A stretch of DNA of 48,508 bases from NCBI GenBank assembly GCA_947457565.1, contig CANGWH010000008.1, positions 1 through 48,508 of the forward strand, in the 5' to 3' direction. Shown here piece by piece: positions 44,033 to 48,508 of the stretch. The position numbers were made by a program, and so were the translations under genes. Source of the stretch: Flavobacteriales bacterium. Lineage in GTDB: Bacteria > Bacteroidota > Bacteroidia > NS11-12g > UBA955. Under the pieces are notes generated by a model. It had not been told where the DNA came from and did not search any database. It saw nothing but the letters and a program-made list of their open reading frames with translations. The first letter of the stretch is position 1, and the number at the start of each line of letters is the position of its first letter.

Positions 44033-45238
44033 ATGAATGAGTATTTTCTGCATACGGTTTGGAATCATCAATCCTTCCTGCCCTTTAAACTAAAAACACA
44101 AGACGGTAAATCCATCATTATTCACAACAAAGGCACCTACAACCATACCAATGGCCCCGATTTCAAATCGGCTGAAATTTCCATTGATCACGAACTGATG
44201 AAGGGAGATGTAGAAATTCATATTAAATCTTCGGATTGGGTAAATCACAAACATCATACAGATAAAGCCTATGACCAAGTGGTATTGCACGTTGTTTTTG
44301 ATGACGACAAACCCATTTTTAAATCGAACGGATCTACCGTCTATACCCTCGAATTAAAAAACAGACTCAACGCCTTATTAGCCCATACCGTTCAACAAAA
44401 AAAAGAACTACTGTGCAGCGATAATGTGATAAACAAAGATATATGGAATCACCAACTAAATTTGGGCCTACAGCAACGGTACCATAGGAAACAAAGAGAA
44501 ATTGAATCGGTACTGCGCGATGAGTTTCTTGGTGATTGGTGGTTAACTGCTGTATGGATTTTATTGAAATCTTTTCTGGGTAATCATAACGGTAGTATGG
44601 CTTTGGAACTTGTAAAAAACCTGAATAAAAGAATCCTATTAACCTGCAATACGAAACAAGAATTAAGCAGCTACATCTTAGGTATGGCCAACTTGTTACC
44701 CCGAACCTCGGAAAACTATAATCAATTATTCCTTCACCTCAAGTTTAGATATCAATTACGAAATTCTCCCACCTTCTCCTGGAAATACAAACAAGTTAGA
44801 CCAACCTCCTTTCCTGAAATTAGATTAATTCAATTTGCAGAATGGTTATTCAACAATAGAAATTCAATGGATCATTGGATTGCGATGAATTCCAGCATCG
44901 ATGAATTCCGTCAGTCGTTTCTTACGGAATCGCCATGCCCAACAAACTACCCCATGGGAGAGTCTAAAATCAATGCAATCATTCTCAACGGTTTTCTGTT
45001 GCTGCAATTTTGTAAAACCAATCCAACTAACGCCGTTTCTCAATTAATAGCAAACCTAAAACGGCTTCCATCCGAGAAAAATACCATTGCGAAGAAATTC
45101 AGCGGATTACTACCCCATGGGGAAACCGCCCTAGAAAGTCAACAAATACTATCACAATACCAAGAATTTTGTAGCGTTAAAAATTGCTTAAATTGTTTAG
45201 TGGGCTGTGAAATACTAGGTAGAACTTCAATGAAATAA
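44033..45238 (+). CDS. DUF2851 family protein
   Basis: I start this at the ATG at 44033, giving 401 residues (MNEYFLHTVWNHQSFLPFKLKTQDG), because the 39 residues ahead in the ORF track look like translated intergenic DNA and would overlap the divergent GT2 gene. The N-terminal blocks NHTNGPDFKSAEISIDHELMKGDVEIHIKSSDW and VVLHVVFDDD are characteristic of DUF2851, a Bacteroidota family without known function. The C-terminus has a cysteine cluster, CSVKNCLNCLVGC (C-x4-C-x2-C-x3-C), that could bind zinc or an Fe-S cluster. No signal peptide is seen. LhgO-like dehydrogenase follows closely. Confidence 0.86.
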   Translation: MNEYFLHTVWNHQSFLPFKLKTQDGKSIIIHNKGTYNHTNGPDFKSAEISIDHELMKGDVEIHIKSSDWVNHKHHTDKAYDQVVLHVVFDDDKPIFKSNGSTVYTLELKNRLNALLAHTVQQKKELLCSDNVINKDIWNHQLNLGLQQRYHRKQREIESVLRDEFLGDWWLTAVWILLKSFLGNHNGSMALELVKNLNKRILLTCNTKQELSSYILGMANLLPRTSENYNQLFLHLKFRYQLRNSPTFSWKYKQVRPTSFPEIRLIQFAEWLFNNRNSMDHWIAMNSSIDEFRQSFLTESPCPTNYPMGESKINAIILNGFLLLQFCKTNPTNAVSQLIANLKRLPSEKNTIAKKFSGLLPHGETALESQQILSQYQEFCSVKNCLNCLVGCEILGRTSMK

Positions 45239-45266
45239 ATGCCTTTAAATGGGTATTTTTGCTCTC

Positions 45267-46475
45267 ATGAATTCGGATGTAGTAGTAATCGGAGGTGGGA
45301 TTGTGGGATTGTCAACCGCTTGGCAATTGCTCACTATCGACCCAAACATCACCGTAACCGTTTTAGAAAAAGAAAATTCTATCGCCAGTCATCAAACGGG
45401 CAATAACAGCGGGGTTATTCATTCCGGCATTTATTATAAACCGGGCAGTTTAAAGGCAGAAAACTGCATTCGTGGCTACCATATGTTATTGGAATTCTGC
45501 AAAGCAGAGGAAATCCCCTATGATTTATGCGGTAAGATCATTGTAGCCACATCCCCAGAAGAATTTGGCGCACTAGAGAATATTTATCAGCGTGGAATTC
45601 AAAACGGTCTATCGGGATTGCGGTATTTATCCAAAGAAGAAATTCTCGCTTACGAACCCCATTGTTCAGGACTAAAAGGAATATTTGTTCCTCAAACGGG
45701 AATTGTAAATTATAAATTGGTATCCGAACACATTGCCAAACGTATTATGGATTCGGGCAGAGGCCAAATTTTAACGGGGGAAAAAGTTGTATCCGTGACA
45801 AAAACTCCTGGAAGCATAATCCTTCATACCGCAAAAAACCGATACCAAAGTAAATTAGCCATCAATTGTGCTGGATTATACTGCGATAAAATTGCAAGCA
45901 TGGCGGGCGAGCAACTCCCCGTTAAAATAATTCCGTTCCGCGGCGAATACTATAGCATAAAACCCGAAAAAGCTTACTTAGTAAAAAACTTGATTTATCC
46001 CGTTCCTGACCCTAATTTCCCTTTCTTAGGAGTGCATTTTACACGCAGAATATCTGGAGAAATTGAAGCGGGTCCAAATGCTGTTTTTGCGTTTCGAAGA
46101 GAAGGTTATACCAAAACAAGCTTCAACTGGTCTGAATTTTGGGAAAGCATATCGTTTCGAGGATTTCAAAAAGTTGCAGCCAAATATTGGCAAACAGGAT
46201 TGGGTGAGTATAAGCGGTCGTTCTTTAAACCTGCCTTCGTAAAAGCCCTGCAAAAATTAGTACCGGCAATTAAAGAAGAAGATTTACAACCCGCCGGCGC
46301 AGGTGTTAGAGCCCAAGCTTGTGATGCGGAGGGTGGATTAATCGATGACTTTTATATCCACGAAACCGAAACCTTTATACATGTCCTAAATGCACCCAGT
46401 CCCGCGGCCACCAGTTCCCTATCCATTGGACTAACAATTGCAGAAAAAGCTCTGGCAAATGTAAATAACCGATAA
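45267..46475 (+). CDS. lhgO: L-2-hydroxyglutarate oxidase LhgO-like FAD enzyme
   Basis: A DAO-family flavoprotein. I prefer the ATG at 45267 (MNSDVVVIGGGIVGLSTAWQL, 402 residues) over the ATG six codons upstream, as the FAD-binding Rossmann strand should start close to the N-terminus; the upstream start remains possible. HQTGNNSGVIHSGIYYKPGSLKAENC is the LhgO/L2HGDH signature, followed by YKLVSEHIA, VKIIPFRGEYYSI and PNFPFLGVHFTRRISGEIEAGPNAV. The enzyme oxidises L-2-hydroxyglutarate to 2-oxoglutarate, passing electrons to the quinone pool. 2-Oxoglutarate is the substrate of the complex containing the sucB product at the window's right edge. About 28 bases separate it from the DUF2851 gene. 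Confidence 0.92.
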   Translation: MNSDVVVIGGGIVGLSTAWQLLTIDPNITVTVLEKENSIASHQTGNNSGVIHSGIYYKPGSLKAENCIRGYHMLLEFCKAEEIPYDLCGKIIVATSPEEFGALENIYQRGIQNGLSGLRYLSKEEILAYEPHCSGLKGIFVPQTGIVNYKLVSEHIAKRIMDSGRGQILTGEKVVSVTKTPGSIILHTAKNRYQSKLAINCAGLYCDKIASMAGEQLPVKIIPFRGEYYSIKPEKAYLVKNLIYPVPDPNFPFLGVHFTRRISGEIEAGPNAVFAFRREGYTKTSFNWSEFWESISFRGFQKVAAKYWQTGLGEYKRSFFKPAFVKALQKLVPAIKEEDLQPAGAGVRAQACDAEGGLIDDFYIHETETFIHVLNAPSPAATSSLSIGLTIAEKALANVNNR

Positions 46476-46559
46476 AGTATCGTTTAATTGATTGATTAAT
46501 CGTTTCATAGATTGATAGTTAATCTGTTACCCGAATTTACAATTGGGCAATAAGCAGTG

Positions 46560-47177
46560 ATGAATAGTCAGCAGTTGCAAGTAATATTGGCAAAATACCT
46601 CCCCAAGGGCAGCGAGGAATATGCGGCTGAATTAATGCTACAATACAAAATCCAACTAAAAATTAAAAAGCCGCGATTGTCTAAACTCGGCGACTATCGA
46701 CCCCCAAAACCGGGCGAAGCACATAGAATTTCGCTAAACAAGGATTTAAATCCCTATGCTTTTTTGGTGACTTTCCTGCATGAAGTAGCGCATTTAGTGA
46801 ATTTCGAAGAGTTCAAAGGAAGAGTTGCTCCACACGGTGCTGAATGGAAATCCCATTTCCAACAGGTAAGCGTCCCTATTTTCAATCAAGAAATACTGCC
46901 TACCGATATTTATTTAGCGCTGTTGAATTACTTGAAGAATCCAAAAGCAAGTAGTTGTACCGATGCAAATTTAGTAAGAACCTTACGTCGATACGATTTG
47001 GATAATCCTTGGATTTTGGTGGAGGAAATTGGTGTTGGACTGTTATTCGAGACGCAAGATGGTCGTCAATTTCGTAAATTAGAACGTATGCGCACTCGGT
47101 TTCGATGCAAAGAAGAAGCTACTGGAAGAATTTATCTTGTTCCAGGCTTGATGAATTGTAAACCGGTTGTGAATTAA
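46560..47177 (+). CDS. SprT-like zinc metalloprotein
   Basis: A 205-residue protein; I use the ATG at 46560 rather than the GTG one codon earlier. VTFLHEVAHLVNFEEF gives an HExxH motif at residues 74-78, with a possible third ligand in APHGAEWKSHF (H of PHG), the SprT/Spartan arrangement. The zinc-ribbon cysteines found in E. coli SprT are absent; only FRCKEE and SSCTD contain cysteines. A protease active on DNA-linked proteins is known for eukaryotic Spartan, but bacterial members are not well understood. It stands between lhgO and sucB with 84 and 155 non-coding bases on either side. Confidence 0.83.
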   Translation: MNSQQLQVILAKYLPKGSEEYAAELMLQYKIQLKIKKPRLSKLGDYRPPKPGEAHRISLNKDLNPYAFLVTFLHEVAHLVNFEEFKGRVAPHGAEWKSHFQQVSVPIFNQEILPTDIYLALLNYLKNPKASSCTDANLVRTLRRYDLDNPWILVEEIGVGLLFETQDGRQFRKLERMRTRFRCKEEATGRIYLVPGLMNCKPVVN

Positions 47178-47332
47178 TTGCCAATCAAAGCACACCTATT
47201 CTTGTAGCCAACGCTAAAAGTACGTTGAATCCAACGTTGTAAGGTAATTATTCGGAATGTAGAAGATGTTTCAACGGTGTATCCCTGTACGTTTCGATGG
47301 GATCCCAAAGGAAATTAACTATTTTTCTGTAC

Positions 47333-48508
47333 TTAGAATCCCAATACTGTTTCTTCAGGACGTTTGCCGTCAAATAGCATTTCTGGATTCTCTAATAACT
47401 GCTTTACGCGCACTAAGAAACTAACAGATTCTCTGCCGTCTATGATTCGGTGATCATAACTTAACGCTAGATACATCATCGGTCTGATTACAATCTGTCC
47501 ATTCTCTACCACTGGGCGTTCCACAATATTATGCATTCCTAATATACCGCTTTGGGGTGGATTGATAATGGGTGTGCTCATCATGGATCCAAACACTCCA
47601 CCATTGGTAATTGTAAATGTACCGCCCGTCATTTCCTCTAAACTCAACTTATTATCCCTTGCTTTACCCGCCAATCGTTTTACCTCTTTTTCAATTTCCG
47701 ACAAGCTCAAAGTTTCGGCACTTCGGATTACAGGAACAACCAACCCCTTGGGCGCGCTCACCGCAATTGAGATATCGCAATAATCGTGATAAATAATTTC
47801 TTCCCCCTCGATACTTGCATTAACTGCTGGCCAATCCTTCAAAGCAATACAAACAGCGCGCGTAAAGAAACTCATAAATCCAAGGCCTACACCGTGCGTT
47901 TCTTCAAATTTCTTTTTGTATTGACCCCTCAAATCCATTACTGGCTTCATGTTTACCTCATTAAAGGTAGTTAACATAGCCGTTTCATTCTTGGCAGCAA
48001 CCAATCGTCTACTTACGGTTTTACGTAAGTTCGACATTTTTTCGCGTTTAGGTTCACGATTTGAGGTGTGGTACTTAGAATTGGATGAATTAGCGTTTGT
48101 GCTGCCCCCGGTATTTAATCCTTTACCGTTGGTTACTATTGCTTCTAACACATCCACTTTTGTGATTTTACCATTAGCCCCAGTACCTTTGATTGCCTTG
48201 GGATCTAACTGATATTGCTGGATCAGTTGCAAAGCGATAGGCGATGCATTCAAATCTGCCGTATTAATAGAGGAATTAGTTGCAGTAGATGTGGCCGATG
48301 CCGCAGTAGATGCCGCAACAGCACTACCCGCTGTGGTGGATTCTTTGGTTTCTTTTTTAGTCGATTCAGCAGTATTGGTTTCAGTAGCGCTTGCAACTGC
48401 CGGATTGGCGGAACCTGCTGGCTTAGCCGCATCCGTATTTATCACAGCAATTACGGTGTTAATTGCAATCGTGTCCCCAATGTTTCCAATTAATTTCTCA
48501 ATGACTCC
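47333..48508 (-). CDS. sucB: 2-oxoglutarate dehydrogenase E2 (dihydrolipoyl succinyltransferase), 5' end cut
   Basis: The frame runs past the right edge with no start, so the GTG start in the ORF track (48445) is false; 391 residues are visible. The window begins in the end of a lipoyl domain ([23 protein letters not shown]). An Ala/Thr/Ser-rich linker, unusually long, precedes the E3/E1-binding domain ([37 protein letters not shown]). The catalytic domain starts near [36 protein letters not shown] and has the active-site [28 protein letters not shown] is typical of SucB rather than pyruvate E2. It works in the citric acid cycle and requires lipoate, which LipA supplies. Confidence 0.95.
   Translation of the reverse strand, partial: GVIEKLIGNIGDTIAINTVIAVINTDAAKPAGSANPAVASATETNTAESTKKETKESTTAGSAVAASTAASATSTATNSSINTADLNASPIALQLIQQYQLDPKAIKGTGANGKITKVDVLEAIVTNGKGLNTGGSTNANSSNSKYHTSNREPKREKMSNLRKTVSRRLVAAKNETAMLTTFNEVNMKPVMDLRGQYKKKFEETHGVGLGFMSFFTRAVCIALKDWPAVNASIEGEEIIYHDYCDISIAVSAPKGLVVPVIRSAETLSLSEIEKEVKRLAGKARDNKLSLEEMTGGTFTITNGGVFGSMMSTPIINPPQSGILGMHNIVERPVVENGQIVIRPMMYLALSYDHRIIDGRESVSFLVRVKQLLENPEMLFDGKRPEETVLGF

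Noticed and set aside
47222-47237. Small hairpin ACGTTG-AATC-CAACGT between sprT-like and sucB
   Set aside because: Only a 6-bp stem with no T run on either strand, so it is not a convincing terminator or RNA.
1-48508. tRNA, rRNA, CRISPR, IS elements, prophage or defence genes
   Set aside because: The intergenic regions are all under 300 bases, none folds into an obvious tRNA or shows repeat-spacer structure, and no transposase, integrase or defence protein motif appears in any ORF.

Overview
The window is a chromosomal segment of a Bacteroidota bacterium. The evidence is a protein with a type IX secretion (Por/T9SS) sorting tail, a TamL-type lipoprotein barrel, DUF4175 and DUF2851 proteins, the small 'ABC transporter ATPase' family known from this phylum, promoter-like TAnnTTTG boxes, few Shine-Dalgarno sequences, and a Bacteroidota-style dcw cluster. 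A class or genus cannot be assigned from the sequence alone. The MurE DNPR motif and a dapF gene point to meso-diaminopimelate peptidoglycan. Almost everything is core genome. I see no tRNA, rRNA, insertion sequence, prophage or CRISPR array.

Layout. 1-5.1 kb: a DUF4175 membrane protein cut by the left edge and a TrmH-type RNA methyltransferase (both minus), then tamL, an M48 lipoprotein metalloprotease and an NlpC/P60 peptidase (plus). 5.1-9.7 kb: clpC (minus) divergent from dnaB (plus). 9.8-14.2 kb: an htrA/deg protease (minus) divergent from an ECF sigma factor, its likely membrane anti-sigma factor and dapF. 14.2-18.7 kb (minus): a T9SS-exported beta-propeller protein, lipA and an unknown exported protein. 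19.0-34.8 kb: a continuous 13-gene dcw cluster, mraZ-rsmH-ftsL-ftsI-murE-mraY-murD-ftsW-murG-murC-ftsQ-ftsA-ftsZ, ending in a clear terminator. 35.0-39.7 kb (minus): a GT4 glycosyltransferase, an MFS exporter, a small conserved protein, a CCG-domain Fe-S protein and a Usp-like protein. 39.8-48.5 kb: a Ycf48-like propeller protein, a GT-C/GT2 glycosyltransferase pair, a DUF2851 protein, an LhgO-type oxidase, an SprT-like protein, and sucB cut by the right edge.

How the genes work together. The dominant theme is cell-envelope construction: lipid-linked peptidoglycan precursors (murC, murD, murE, mraY, murG, dapF), septal synthesis and division (ftsL, ftsI, ftsW, ftsQ, ftsA, ftsZ), outer-membrane assembly (tamL) and periplasmic quality control (htrA, M48, NlpC). 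murF and ddl are not in the cluster.

The most interesting non-coding signal lies in front of mraZ: six tandem 10-11 bp units of the form TGTGGnAAAT, on one helical face, just downstream of a good Bacteroidota-type promoter. This looks like an expanded MraZ operator. A second signal is an inverted repeat (TAATACGA/TCGTATTA) between htrA and the ECF sigma gene. No intergenic gap exceeds 300 bases; the longest are 18743-19021 and 7764-8011. I did not find a clearly new biological system.
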